Part shown: piece after piece, positions 36,917 through 45,448 of the stretch
Position numbering within the stretch: the first letter of the stretch is position 1
Layout of the letters: each line of letters starts with the position of its first letter
NCBI GenBank assembly: GCA_903916735.1
Contig: CAIWXX010000093.1
Span: forward strand, 1 to 47,543
Direction of reading: 5' to 3'
Length of the DNA: 47,543 bases
Source: an uncultured Acidobacteriota bacterium
GTDB taxonomy: Bacteria; Acidobacteriota; CAIWXX01
Notes under the pieces: model-generated
Databases searched by the model: none
The model's input: only the letters and a program-made list of their open reading frames with translations
What the model was told of the DNA's origin: nothing
Position numbers and translations under genes: made by a program

Positions 36917-37251
36917 TGGCCGTGTGACCACCGACGAAGCCTTCGTCACTGCCGGCGACTATTCTTCTTCCCACCACCGGGCCATGTCGAATTCAACGGC
37001 TTCGAAGGGTTCCGGCCTGACGCGGTTGCATTACAATTATGATTGAGATGCCTTTTTAGTTTGTAGCTGTTTGAAGGAGTCGAGGGCGCAGAGGAATCAG
37101 TTTCCCTTCGCTCCTCTGCAGCAACCAATTCCTCGCACAACTGGCTAATGACGGCGCCAAAAATTCAATGAGATTTGTGATCACTGACAAATCTTATTTC
37201 GCGGGCTATTGATTGACTGGCACCTTTGTGCCCCCGCTGGAATAGGGATCG
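36917..37251. other. Intergenic region after phoR with two inverted repeats
   Basis: No gene is seen. GCAGAGGA (37088-37095) and TCCTCTGC (37112-37119) form an 8-pair stem with a 16-base loop and no T-run. AGATTTGT (37171-37178) and ACAAATCT (37187-37194) form an 8-pair stem with an 8-base loop (GATCACTG) followed by TATTTC. The second lies about 60 bases before the Pho-box array and could be an operator or a weak phoR terminator. Confidence 0.55.
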
Positions 37252-37306
37252 TTCATCATTTCTTAATATCCGCTTCATCAAGCGTTCACCATCCTCCCGG
37301 TAGACT
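37252..37306 (+). promoter_or_regulatory. Pho-box array and -10 of the porin-pstS operon
   Basis: Four 7-bp units start exactly every 11 bases: TTCATCA (37252), TTAATAT (37263), TTCATCA (37274) and TTCACCA (37285). The spacers are 4 bases. This is the geometry of PhoB/PhoP boxes, two tandem 22-bp sites. TAGACT (37301-37306) lies 9 bases after the last unit, as expected for a -10 where PhoB replaces a -35. An AAGGAGG ribosome site follows before ATG 37336. The unit sequence differs from the E. coli CTGTCAT. Confidence 0.78.
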
Positions 37307-37335
37307 TGGGTTTCAAACCATAAGGAGGTAATCGA

Positions 37336-38667
37336 ATGAGGTTTGATTCTAAGCAGATTGCGAAAGTTTTAATCGGGATGTTGGCCATCCTGATCTTTGC
37401 CGGGGCATTGGTTCCACGGCATCTCTCAGCGCAAGTTCTTTTCTATGAGGAAGTCGAAAAGGACGGCCGCATTTATGTTTTTAACACACCGGAACGATTG
37501 GCCATGTGGAAAGCATCCGGCGATATGGGGCAGGCCATAACCCTCGTCGGCCGCGGCCCTAACGGAGAAACAATCGTCGGTGAAAACGAAACGGCGATCG
37601 ACCTTTACAATTTCAAACATAATTTGCCCGGTTACGAACGGCCCACAGCACCACCTCCGCCGCCTCCGGCACCCTATCCGCAGGTCAAGGTCGGTGGAAC
37701 CGGCTACCTCTCTTATCAGAGCGGCACGACAAAGGGCGTTGACTACAACAAGTTCACAGTCAAGCGCGGCTACATCAATGTGAACGCCGCCATCTCATCC
37801 TATTTCTCCGCCCGATTCACTCCGGATTTGACGCAGGATGATACAGGCGATTACAAAGTGCGGATGAAATATGTCTATGGGTTATTCCAGGCGCCCAAGG
37901 CTGGATTCTTGACAAAACCGGCCGTGGAATTCGGTATGGTACATACGGCGTGGTTGGACTTCGAAGAAAAAATAAATCCCTACCGGATGCAGGACACAAT
38001 GTTCATGGAACGGGTCGGATTGTTCAGTTCGGCGGATGTGGGATTCACTTTCACATCGCTACTCGGGCCTGAAATGCCCGATGATTATCAGAAAACCGTC
38101 GGCAAGAATTATCCAGGACGATTCGGTTCAATCGCATTAGGTGTTTACAACGGCGGCGGCTACGCGGCGAAGGAAAACAACAAGAACAAACTCATGCAGG
38201 CTCGGTTCACCTTGCGGCCTCTTCCGGCCGTTCTTCCGGGTTTCCAGTTTTCCTACTTCGGCGTGACGGGGAAGGGCAATACGGATAAGGAACCGGATTT
38301 TACCCTTAATGCGATCATGGGAAGCTATGAACACAAGTATGTGAATGCGACCGCTCAATGGTTCGACGGAAAAGGCAGTGCCAATGGCGCTGCTGTCGAT
38401 GCCGCCGGCAAATCGCTTAACCGTAAAGGCTATTCTCTCTTCGCGGAATTCAAGCCGATTCCTAAATGGAGCGGTATGATCCGATACGACTTCTTTGATC
38501 CGAATAAGAATGTCGCCAATGACGCCACAAAGCGCACAATCGTGGGTGTCGCTTATCAGTTCATAAAAGGCAATTATCTCCTGGTCGACTACGACCGTCT
38601 CGCCTTCGAAAAGGACGGCGTCGACCCCGACACACGAACGCAGTGCACACTGCAAGTTAACTTCTAA
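37336..38667 (+). CDS. Outer-membrane porin, phosphate-selective (OprP/OprO) type
   Basis: The 443-residue protein has a signal peptide (about 1-32, cut near LSAQ), an unusual N-terminal extension (33-95) with RIYVFNTPERLAMWKASG, a polyproline hinge (APPPPPPAP) and a beta-barrel of about 330 residues with alternating aromatic strands. It ends in a C-terminal phenylalanine (LQVNF), the outer-membrane sorting signal. KRGYINVNAAISSYFSARFTP and the AxxEFGMVHT strand resemble the porin O/P family. It lies under a Pho-box array and 26 bases before pstS, so it probably admits phosphate under starvation. Selectivity is inferred from context. Confidence 0.86.
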   Translation: MRFDSKQIAKVLIGMLAILIFAGALVPRHLSAQVLFYEEVEKDGRIYVFNTPERLAMWKASGDMGQAITLVGRGPNGETIVGENETAIDLYNFKHNLPGYERPTAPPPPPPAPYPQVKVGGTGYLSYQSGTTKGVDYNKFTVKRGYINVNAAISSYFSARFTPDLTQDDTGDYKVRMKYVYGLFQAPKAGFLTKPAVEFGMVHTAWLDFEEKINPYRMQDTMFMERVGLFSSADVGFTFTSLLGPEMPDDYQKTVGKNYPGRFGSIALGVYNGGGYAAKENNKNKLMQARFTLRPLPAVLPGFQFSYFGVTGKGNTDKEPDFTLNAIMGSYEHKYVNATAQWFDGKGSANGAAVDAAGKSLNRKGYSLFAEFKPIPKWSGMIRYDFFDPNKNVANDATKRTIVGVAYQFIKGNYLLVDYDRLAFEKDGVDPDTRTQCTLQVNF

Positions 38668-38693
38668 CTCTCATCGTGAGGTAAAAAAATAGA

Positions 38694-39671
38694 ATGAATA
38701 TAAAAGCGACTGCTCGTGCTCTCGCACTGACCTTCATGGCCACCGGGGCCATATGGGCTCAGGCTGTGAAAGTTGATTCCTCGATTCCCACGTACCGACA
38801 AATACAGGGCATTTCCGGCAGCATCAAGAGCGTTGGGTCGGATACGATGAACAATGAGATGACCCTTTGGGCTGAAGGATTCCGCAAGTTGTACCCCAAC
38901 ATCAAGATCGAAATCGAAGGCAAAGGCTCGGGGACGGCGCCCCCGGCACTGACAGCCGGGACATCTCAGTTCGGTCCCATGTCGCGCACTATGAAAGACG
39001 ACGAGATCGACAAATTCGAAAAGAAATTCGGATATAAGCCGACGGCTGTGCGCACATCGATCGACATGCTCGCTGTCTATGTCAACAAAGATAACCCTAT
39101 TGCCTGTCTGTCGATGCAACAGTTGGATGCGATTTTCTCAAAAACCCGCCGGAGCGGCGCGTCCAAAGACATCAAGACATGGGGAGACCTGGGATTGACG
39201 GGCGAGTGGGCCAATAGGCTGATCAGCCTCTACGGCCGCAACAGCGCGTCGGGAACCTATGGCTACTTCAAAGAACACGCTCTCTTCAAGGGTGATTACA
39301 AGGATACGGTCAAGGAACAACCGGGCACATCATCCGTCGTTCAAGCTGTTGCCTCCGATCAGTTCGGGATCGGCTACGGTGGTATCGGATACAAAACCGC
39401 CGATGTGCGCGCTGTTCCAATCTCGGTGAAAAACGGCGGTGAGTGTGTTGACACAACCCCTGAGAACGGGTACTCCGGAAAATATCCGCTCTCCAGGTTC
39501 CTGTACATCTACATCAACAAATCGCCCAATGAGTCCTTGGATCCACTGCGTGCGGAGTATATTAAATACATTCTGAGCCAGGAAGGACAAGAGGCTGTGG
39601 TGAAGGACGGATATCTTCCTCTGACGAGAAAGCTTGATGATGAAGAGCGCCAGGCGCTCAAGCTCAATTAA
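38694..39671 (+). CDS. pstS: Periplasmic phosphate-binding protein PstS
   Basis: The 325-residue protein binds phosphate in the periplasm for an ABC importer. A signal peptide (1-22, ending IWAQA) precedes the mature chain with KSVGSDTMNN, EGKGSGTAPPAL, FGPMSRTM and GRNSASGTYGYF, the loops that contact phosphate. Spacing to the porin is 26 bases with GTGAGG upstream. pstC, pstA and pstB do not follow: a strong terminator comes 30 bases later, then ppk1. The importer must be elsewhere, or this protein serves another role such as delivering to the porin or a sensor. Confidence 0.95.
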   Translation: MNIKATARALALTFMATGAIWAQAVKVDSSIPTYRQIQGISGSIKSVGSDTMNNEMTLWAEGFRKLYPNIKIEIEGKGSGTAPPALTAGTSQFGPMSRTMKDDEIDKFEKKFGYKPTAVRTSIDMLAVYVNKDNPIACLSMQQLDAIFSKTRRSGASKDIKTWGDLGLTGEWANRLISLYGRNSASGTYGYFKEHALFKGDYKDTVKEQPGTSSVVQAVASDQFGIGYGGIGYKTADVRAVPISVKNGGECVDTTPENGYSGKYPLSRFLYIYINKSPNESLDPLRAEYIKYILSQEGQEAVVKDGYLPLTRKLDDEERQALKLN

Positions 39672-39702
39672 GCCCTACCTGCTCGATAAACCGCGACCCC
39701 CT

Positions 39703-39730
39703 GGGAGGCGCCTTTTTGTAGGCGCCTCCC
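39703..39730 (+). terminator. Intrinsic terminator of the porin-pstS operon
   Basis: GGGAGGCGCC (39703-39712) and GGCGCCTCCC (39721-39730) form a perfect 10-bp stem with an 8-base loop TTTTTGTA. It is followed by ATCTTT and a TTTTTT run at about 39746-39751. It lies 31 bases after the pstS stop. Confidence 0.88.
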
Positions 39731-39904
39731 ATCTTTAATGCAGGCTTTTTTAGCATTGCGGATGAGAGCCCTATGAGGCTTTGGGGTTCTGATCGAATGC
39801 TCATTCTGGAATCGATGAGATAAGTAGCGCCGTTGAGCTGTCGCTCGCAATCCGATCATGTATGATTAGAGGGTTCATTCCGCATACGTGAGGAGGCATT
39901 TGAG

Positions 39905-42034
39905 ATGGCGAAGGACACACCGAATCCCGGAACCGAACAGGCTTCGCAATCGATCGTGAATCTCAACGACCCGGGACTCTATATCGATCGCGAGTTAAGT
40001 CTCATCGAGTTTTTTTGTCGTGTGTTGGAAGAAGCGCGGGATGAGAGCAACCCGCTTTTGGAACGGGTGAAGTTCCTATCCATCGTGAGTTCCAACCTGG
40101 CTGAGTTCTTCATGGTTCGTGTCGCAGGACTCAAACAGCAGATCGATGCCGGTATTGTTGAACCGGCGCTGTCGGGATTGACACCTGCCGAACAGCTGGT
40201 GGCCGTCCATAAATCCGCTGTGCAATTACTGAAGCAGGCGAGGGTGTGCCTTCGCGATCTTCTGCCGCGGCTTGAGCAGTCGGGGGTCCGAATTATGGAT
40301 TATGCGGATCTCACTGAAGAGCAAAGGAGTGTTGTCAACCAATATTTCGAGGAGATTGTTTCTCCAGTGCTCACGCCTCTGGCGCATGATCCGGGAAGGC
40401 CCTTTCCGCACATCTCCAATATGAGCTTGAATCTGGCTGTCTCGATTCGCGATCAGGAGGGTGAGGAGCACTTTGCGCGTGTCAAAGTGCCCAACACGCT
40501 GCCTCGATTGGTGCCGGTCAAAACTCATCATGATGATGAGGAATCGGATACCTCCATGCATGTGACGCACTGCCTCGTCTGGCTGGAACAAGTGATCGCC
40601 GCCAATTTGAAATCGCTCTTCCCGGGCATGCACATCATAAGAGCTCATCCTTTCCGCATCACTCGCGATGCTGAAGTCGTGATCCAGGAGTTGGAAGCCG
40701 AGGATTTGTTGGAAACGGTTGAGCGAGGAGTGCGGCAGAGGCGCTTCGGATCGGTCGTACGCGTGACAATTGATCAGGCAATGCCGGCTGACATCCGCGA
40801 CATCCTGATTGAAAACCTCGGCATGGACGCGAATGACATCTATACGGTTGAACCACCGTTGGGCATGAGCGACTTGATGCAGCTATACGGCGTCGATCGC
40901 CGAGACTTGAAGTATCCGTCTTTTACGCCGGCGACTCCAGCCGTCCTGGACGAAAATGACGATGATATCTTTGCGGCCATCCGCCGCCAGGACATTTTGT
41001 TGCATCATCCGTACGACACTTTCACTCCTGTCGTTGAGTTCCTCAAGAAAGCGGCCCGTGATCCAAATGTATTGGCGATCAAACAAACCCTTTACCGAGT
41101 CGGTCGCAACTCGCCTGTAGTCGAAGCCTTGTTGGACGCAGCCGTTCGAGGAAAGCAGGTGGCTGTCCTCGTCGAGCTCAAGGCGCGCTTCGACGAAGAG
41201 AGCAACATTGAATGGTCGAGGGCGCTGGAGCGGGAAGGAGTCCATGTTGTTTACGGGTTGCTGGGTTTGAAGACCCATTCGAAAATCGCGTTGGTCGTCC
41301 GGCATGAGGGCGAACGCATCCGGCGTTACGTTCATTTGGCCACAGGCAATTACAATCCCGTGACGGCGCAGCTCTACACGGATCTGGGTCTCTTTACATG
41401 CGACGATGAGATCGGCGCTGATGCTTCCGATGTGTTTAATTTTCTGACCGGCTACTCAGCCAAGCATGACTATCGTAAATTTCTTGTCGCTCCAATCAAC
41501 CTGCGCAGCGGCTTCGAATCATTGATCCGGCGCGAGATCGAACATCAACAAAAGGGCGAGCCGGGCCATTTGATTTTCAAGGTCAATTCGCTGGTTGATA
41601 AGCAAATGATCCGGTTGCTCTATAAGGCGTCGCAAGCGGGCGTGAAAGTTGATTTATTGGTGCGCGGCATGTGTTGTTTGCGTCCAGGCTTGCCCGGAAT
41701 CAGCGACACAATTCGAGTGACGAGTGTGGTAGGACGTTTCCTGGAACATAGCCGCATCTTTTATTTTCGCAACGGCGGCAATGAACAGATCTACCTGGGC
41801 AGTGCCGATTTGATGATGCGCAATCTCGACCGGCGCGTCGAAATTCTTTTCCCCGTCCAGGATGTGCGGCTGATCCGGCAACTGCGAGATGAAGTCCTGG
41901 CGACCTATTTGGCTGATAACGTCAAGGCGCGTCATATGTCGTCTGGTGGAATCTATCAGCGCGCGGACTGCACGCCGGAAGGAGCGCCGCTGGACGCGCA
42001 GGCCACCTTCATCAACCGGCGTCAGGTTCGATAA
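39905..42034 (+). CDS. ppk: Polyphosphate kinase 1
   Basis: The 709-residue membrane-associated enzyme reversibly builds polyphosphate from ATP. The N-terminal domain begins YIDRELSLIEFFCRVLEEA. The phosphohistidine is His458 in GLKTHSK (E. coli His435), with HLATGNYN next to it. The second essential histidine is His615 in RFLEHSRIFYF. The ATP-binding ELKARFDEESNIEWSRALE and CCLRPGLPG segments are intact. An AGGAGG site precedes ATG at about 9 bases. A TATGAT box near 39861 may be its -10, but no matching -35 or Pho box was found. Confidence 0.97.
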   Translation: MAKDTPNPGTEQASQSIVNLNDPGLYIDRELSLIEFFCRVLEEARDESNPLLERVKFLSIVSSNLAEFFMVRVAGLKQQIDAGIVEPALSGLTPAEQLVAVHKSAVQLLKQARVCLRDLLPRLEQSGVRIMDYADLTEEQRSVVNQYFEEIVSPVLTPLAHDPGRPFPHISNMSLNLAVSIRDQEGEEHFARVKVPNTLPRLVPVKTHHDDEESDTSMHVTHCLVWLEQVIAANLKSLFPGMHIIRAHPFRITRDAEVVIQELEAEDLLETVERGVRQRRFGSVVRVTIDQAMPADIRDILIENLGMDANDIYTVEPPLGMSDLMQLYGVDRRDLKYPSFTPATPAVLDENDDDIFAAIRRQDILLHHPYDTFTPVVEFLKKAARDPNVLAIKQTLYRVGRNSPVVEALLDAAVRGKQVAVLVELKARFDEESNIEWSRALEREGVHVVYGLLGLKTHSKIALVVRHEGERIRRYVHLATGNYNPVTAQLYTDLGLFTCDDEIGADASDVFNFLTGYSAKHDYRKFLVAPINLRSGFESLIRREIEHQQKGEPGHLIFKVNSLVDKQMIRLLYKASQAGVKVDLLVRGMCCLRPGLPGISDTIRVTSVVGRFLEHSRIFYFRNGGNEQIYLGSADLMMRNLDRRVEILFPVQDVRLIRQLRDEVLATYLADNVKARHMSSGGIYQRADCTPEGAPLDAQATFINRRQVR

Positions 42035-42341
42035 AGGCTCGGCATACAGAAGTCGACGCGATACCGCACTGTTCTATCGACCTTCGGCCGATTGCGGATT
42101 TCAGGCGATTGATTTTGTCCATGCATCGTTGAGAAGCCGGATGTCTTTGGAAGGTGCGTTCACTTTGGTGAATGAGAAGCCTGTGGCCATGATGAATAAA
42201 AATGGATGCGCCGGCACCAAAGCAGCTTTCCACCGTTGTTGCAATGCCGCCCTTTTCGAAAAAAAGAGCACCCTGCCTCGATAGTCAAAAGTCGAATGGC
42301 AGTCCATCGACAGTGTGCTACAATCAGAGCAGGAGGGCCTC
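42035..42341. other. 307-bp intergenic region after ppk
   Basis: No convincing gene or terminator was seen. TACAAT at 42319-42324, 17 bases before the start codon, may be a -10 for the next gene but has no good -35. Minus-strand frames here have no start or family similarity. Confidence 0.45.
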
Positions 42342-43619
42342 ATGGCACTTGAAACTGCATTTACAATGGACACATCGAGCCTCAAATACGGGCTCGGCGT
42401 CACGCGGGAAATCGGGTTCGACATGAGGTCATTGGGAGCGAAGCGCGTGATGGTCCTGGTCGACCCCAAGCTGCGAAGTAGCCAAACCTTATCGACGGCC
42501 CTCGACGCTCTTTCTGACGAAAGTATGGATGTGGCTGTGTATGACCGGGTGCGCATCGAACCTAGCGATGCTTCCTTCAAAGAGGCTATCCATTTCGCTG
42601 CTGATGGAAAATTCGATGGTTTTGTAGCTCTCGGGGGTGGGTCAACGATTGACACGGCAAAGGCCGCCAACTTGTACTCCACCTACCCGGCGGATTTTCT
42701 GCAATATGTGAATGCTCCGATCGGCGAGGGGCGGCCGGTTCCAGGACATTTGAAGCCGTTGATTGCCATTCCCACGACGGCCGGCACAGGGAGTGAAACG
42801 ACGGGAACTGCCATCTTTGACCTGCTTGAGATGCATGTAAAGACCGGGATTGCTCACCGCGCCCTGCGCCCATCCCTGGGCCTAATTGATCCACATGTCA
42901 CGCGCACTCTGCCGCGCATGGTCGCCGCCTGCAGTGGGCTGGATGTGCTATGCCATGCGCTGGAGTCTCTCACTGCTCTACCCTATCATCAAAGGCCTGC
43001 ACCGGCAGGCCCCGCCGCGCGTCCTGCGTATCAGGGGGCAAATCCCATCAGCCACGTCTGGTCGGCAAAGGCAATTGAAATATGTTCTAAAAACCTGTTG
43101 CGCGTGCTGGAGGACCCTGAGGATGAAGAAGCGCGCGGCCAGATGATGCTCGCGGCCGCGTTTGCCGGGATCGGCTTCGGCAATGCCGGTGTGACCCTTC
43201 CGCATGGGATGTCTTACCCCATTTCAGGGAAGGTAAAGGATTACTTTGCCGAAGGGTATCCGCAGGATCACCCGATGATTCCACACGGCATGTCGGTGAT
43301 TCTTGGCGCCCCGGCGGTTTTTCGTTTTACCGCACCGGCCAATCCGGAACTGCACTTGTACGCAGCCGGCCTGATGGGTGTGGACACGAGAGAGGCCGTG
43401 CCCGATGATGCCGGTGAACTGCTTGCAGGCGCCGTCATTGAAATCATGAAAAAGACAGGGATGCCCAACGGTCTTGCGGCGGTAGGGTACGGTTCCGGAG
43501 ATATAGGAGATCTGGTGGCAGGCACTTTGCCCCAGCATCGGGTGACCAAGCTGTCACCGCGCCCTGCGGGCCCCGAAGACCTCGCACGGCTGTTCCGCGA
43601 GTCGCTTGCCATCTGGTGA
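42342..43619 (+). CDS. Hydroxyacid-oxoacid transhydrogenase-like iron alcohol dehydrogenase
   Basis: The 425-residue enzyme belongs to the type III (iron) alcohol dehydrogenases. It aligns along its length with animal ADHFE1, which swaps hydride between 4-hydroxybutyrate and 2-oxoglutarate: SSLKYGLGVTREIG, VALGGGSTIDTAKAANLY, IPTTAGTGSETTGTAIFD, GLDVLCHALESLTALPYH, SNPISH-type RPAYQGANPISHVW, GFGNAGVTLPHGMSYPISG and TLPQHRVTKLSPRP. Metal-binding histidines in CHALES, LPHGMSY and IPHGMSV are present. AGGAGG lies before ATG 42342. No 4-hydroxybutyrate pathway genes are adjacent. Substrate is inferred from unusually close motif agreement. Confidence 0.9.
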   Translation: MALETAFTMDTSSLKYGLGVTREIGFDMRSLGAKRVMVLVDPKLRSSQTLSTALDALSDESMDVAVYDRVRIEPSDASFKEAIHFAADGKFDGFVALGGGSTIDTAKAANLYSTYPADFLQYVNAPIGEGRPVPGHLKPLIAIPTTAGTGSETTGTAIFDLLEMHVKTGIAHRALRPSLGLIDPHVTRTLPRMVAACSGLDVLCHALESLTALPYHQRPAPAGPAARPAYQGANPISHVWSAKAIEICSKNLLRVLEDPEDEEARGQMMLAAAFAGIGFGNAGVTLPHGMSYPISGKVKDYFAEGYPQDHPMIPHGMSVILGAPAVFRFTAPANPELHLYAAGLMGVDTREAVPDDAGELLAGAVIEIMKKTGMPNGLAAVGYGSGDIGDLVAGTLPQHRVTKLSPRPAGPEDLARLFRESLAIW

Positions 43620-43689
43620 CACAAGCCACCCCGTAATCGCTCGGTGCCTGGTTCGAAATCACCCCAATGCGGGTGCGATGATCGCTCCA

Positions 43690-43990
43690 TGATTTCTTCC
43701 GTACGGTCCTCTTCCGAAACCCCTTCATGCATGCATACAGCTCACCATCCGCGACCTGCTCGAACAGCGCCTGAACGAGATCCCCCTGCCGGCTCCGCAC
43801 CGAGCAGTCGATCAGGAATGCGTCGTGCTGTACAACAAGCACGGTTTCGGTGCTGAGGCATGTGAGCGGGGCGCCGACGGGGCTGAGCCCCTCTTGCAGC
43901 GGGCCCAGTTGCAGCCAGCGTTCGACGCCTCCACGGCTTCGGATCTGCCGAACAAGCTCGGCTCGCCGGAGCCCGACGATAATCCCTTCC
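43690..43990. pseudogene. Coding-like relic of undetermined strand
   Basis: Both strands stay open in the same codon register over about 300 bases. The plus frame gives LTIRDLLEQRLNEIPLPAPH and VVLYNKHGFGAE; the minus frame gives GDLVQALFEQVADGELYACM. Third-position GC is very high in the plus frame. Neither has a start with a ribosome site, and I recognise neither. It marks the left edge of GC-richer DNA and may be a gene fragment. Confidence 0.3.
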
Positions 43991-44053
43991 TGCAGTCCTG
44001 GCCCGGGCGGGCCGGCGGCTCCGTTCGTTCAGATTCGGCCGGTGCGTGTGCTC

Positions 44054-45232
44054 CTAGTCGGTGGGGATGGAGATCGTTCCGAGATAGACATGCGTGTTGT
44101 GCGATGTCTCGGATACGTACTCCGTCCAGACAGCGAGCAGCCGCTGGGATTCCGCGTCCCACACCATGTCGGTCACGCCCGTCGGATGGCGGTAGGCGTT
44201 CTCCGTCACGGCGAGAGGAGTCCCGAGCGGGGTGCCGCTCGAATTGATTTTCTGGAGATAGACATGCCCGGCATTCGGATCGTCCCACGAGACCACGAAC
44301 GAATCGGTTCCGGTCAACGGGACGACGCGGTAGGAGGAGGTCCATTTCGACCCGCCGGCCGGGAACTTCTTGCCGGCGCCGGAAGGCTTGCCGTCGCTCT
44401 TCAGAGAGCGCCGAAATGCGGCGATCTCGGCCGACGACTTCTGGTGGTGATAGAACACCACGCCCGCCTTCCCATCGAATGCCGCGTCGACGCCGTTGTC
44501 CTCGCTGAAGAACGACGTGTCATATGCAAATACCTTCGCGGATGGGTCGAATCCGGACCGCACGGTGGCACCACCGGCCCTCGCGGCCGAGTAGTCGCTT
44601 TTCGTCTCGACCCCGGCGACCAAGTAGTCGCCGGAGGGAGTGGCAACGACCCGCCTCGGGTCGAAGAAGCTTTTCTTGTCCGCCGCGGTGATCGTGATGC
44701 GGTCCGATGCCGCCTGGCCTCGCGTGTCGATCATCTGAGCGTAGCAGGTCGAAGCCGGGCCGACCCACGAGATCACGAATCCGTAGCCGCCGGCCGTCAT
44801 CGCTGGGTCGAAACCGAAACCCAGCGAGGTCGTGGCCGGTCCCTGAGCGCGGAGTTTCTGGTCGAAGGGGCGCGTCGCGAGTGAGCCGGACTGCCAGTCG
44901 CTCCCCGCCAGCAAAAAGCCGCCGGTCGGCCGATGCCCCGTGGCGAACGACGTCCACCGGTAGTGGTGGGCACCAAGGAGATTGCTGCGTTGTGAGCCCT
45001 TCGTGGCGCCGTCCGTGCCGACCAACCGCCCGTAGATGACCGCCTTGTCATTCTTGACGTCGCGACCCCAGATGACGGCATAGTTCCCCCCTTCGGAGAG
45101 AACGATCTGCGGATCGTAGTCGATCCCCTTTCCATCATTGATGACACGACGAGTCAGGACCGTCTGTGCGTGCAGGCCTGACGCTGCTGCGGCCAGGAGA
45201 AGAACGAGCGCGAGTCGAGTTGTTTTCATCAT
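44054..45232 (-). CDS. Secreted repeat protein, possibly a beta-propeller, unknown function
   Basis: The 392-residue protein starts with a signal peptide (MMKTTRLALVLLLAAAASG, cut near LHAQ). The mature chain has about six loose repeats of 50-60 residues, each with a hydrophobic strand such as YAVIWGRD, FVISWVGP, FVVSWDDP or LLAVWTEY followed by a turn and a second strand (VYLQKINSSGTPLG). This spacing suggests a propeller. I do not recognise a family. Codon use is far GC-richer at third positions than in neighbouring genes, hinting at transfer. ATG 45232 has GGAGGGG upstream. It stands alone on its strand. Confidence 0.75.
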   Translation of the reverse strand: MMKTTRLALVLLLAAAASGLHAQTVLTRRVINDGKGIDYDPQIVLSEGGNYAVIWGRDVKNDKAVIYGRLVGTDGATKGSQRSNLLGAHHYRWTSFATGHRPTGGFLLAGSDWQSGSLATRPFDQKLRAQGPATTSLGFGFDPAMTAGGYGFVISWVGPASTCYAQMIDTRGQAASDRITITAADKKSFFDPRRVVATPSGDYLVAGVETKSDYSAARAGGATVRSGFDPSAKVFAYDTSFFSEDNGVDAAFDGKAGVVFYHHQKSSAEIAAFRRSLKSDGKPSGAGKKFPAGGSKWTSSYRVVPLTGTDSFVVSWDDPNAGHVYLQKINSSGTPLGTPLAVTENAYRHPTGVTDMVWDAESQRLLAVWTEYVSETSHNTHVYLGTISIPTD

Positions 45233-45405
45233 GGATCCTGCCCCTCCCTGCTGATGTGAAATATGCCACACCGAACCCCGCACGATGTCCGTGCCGATCC
45301 CGCGGACGTGAGCCGGAGCGGCGGTGGACTGCTCCCGTCTTGACGCTGCTCCAACCAATTCGTAGAATGCGCCTGTGCCGTCAGCAACACGCCACGAAAG
45401 CGCCA

Positions 45406-45448
45406 GTCACCCTCGCCCGGGTACACGCGCCCCCCAACCGGGGGTGAC
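45406..45448. repeat. Inverted repeat upstream of the secreted protein gene
   Basis: GTCACCC (45406-45412) pairs with GGGTGAC (45442-45448), and the centre contains CCCCCAACCGGGGG, which can form its own stem. It lies about 175 bases upstream of the minus-strand start codon, at the right edge of the GC-richer block. Function unknown. Confidence 0.45.

Noticed and set aside
37088-37119. 8-bp stem as the phoR terminator
   Set aside because: The loop is 16 bases and no T-run follows on the plus strand.
43850-44884. A 344-codon plus-strand frame opposite the secreted protein gene
   Set aside because: The minus strand has a signal peptide, ribosome site and regular repeats; the plus frame is arginine-rich and featureless.
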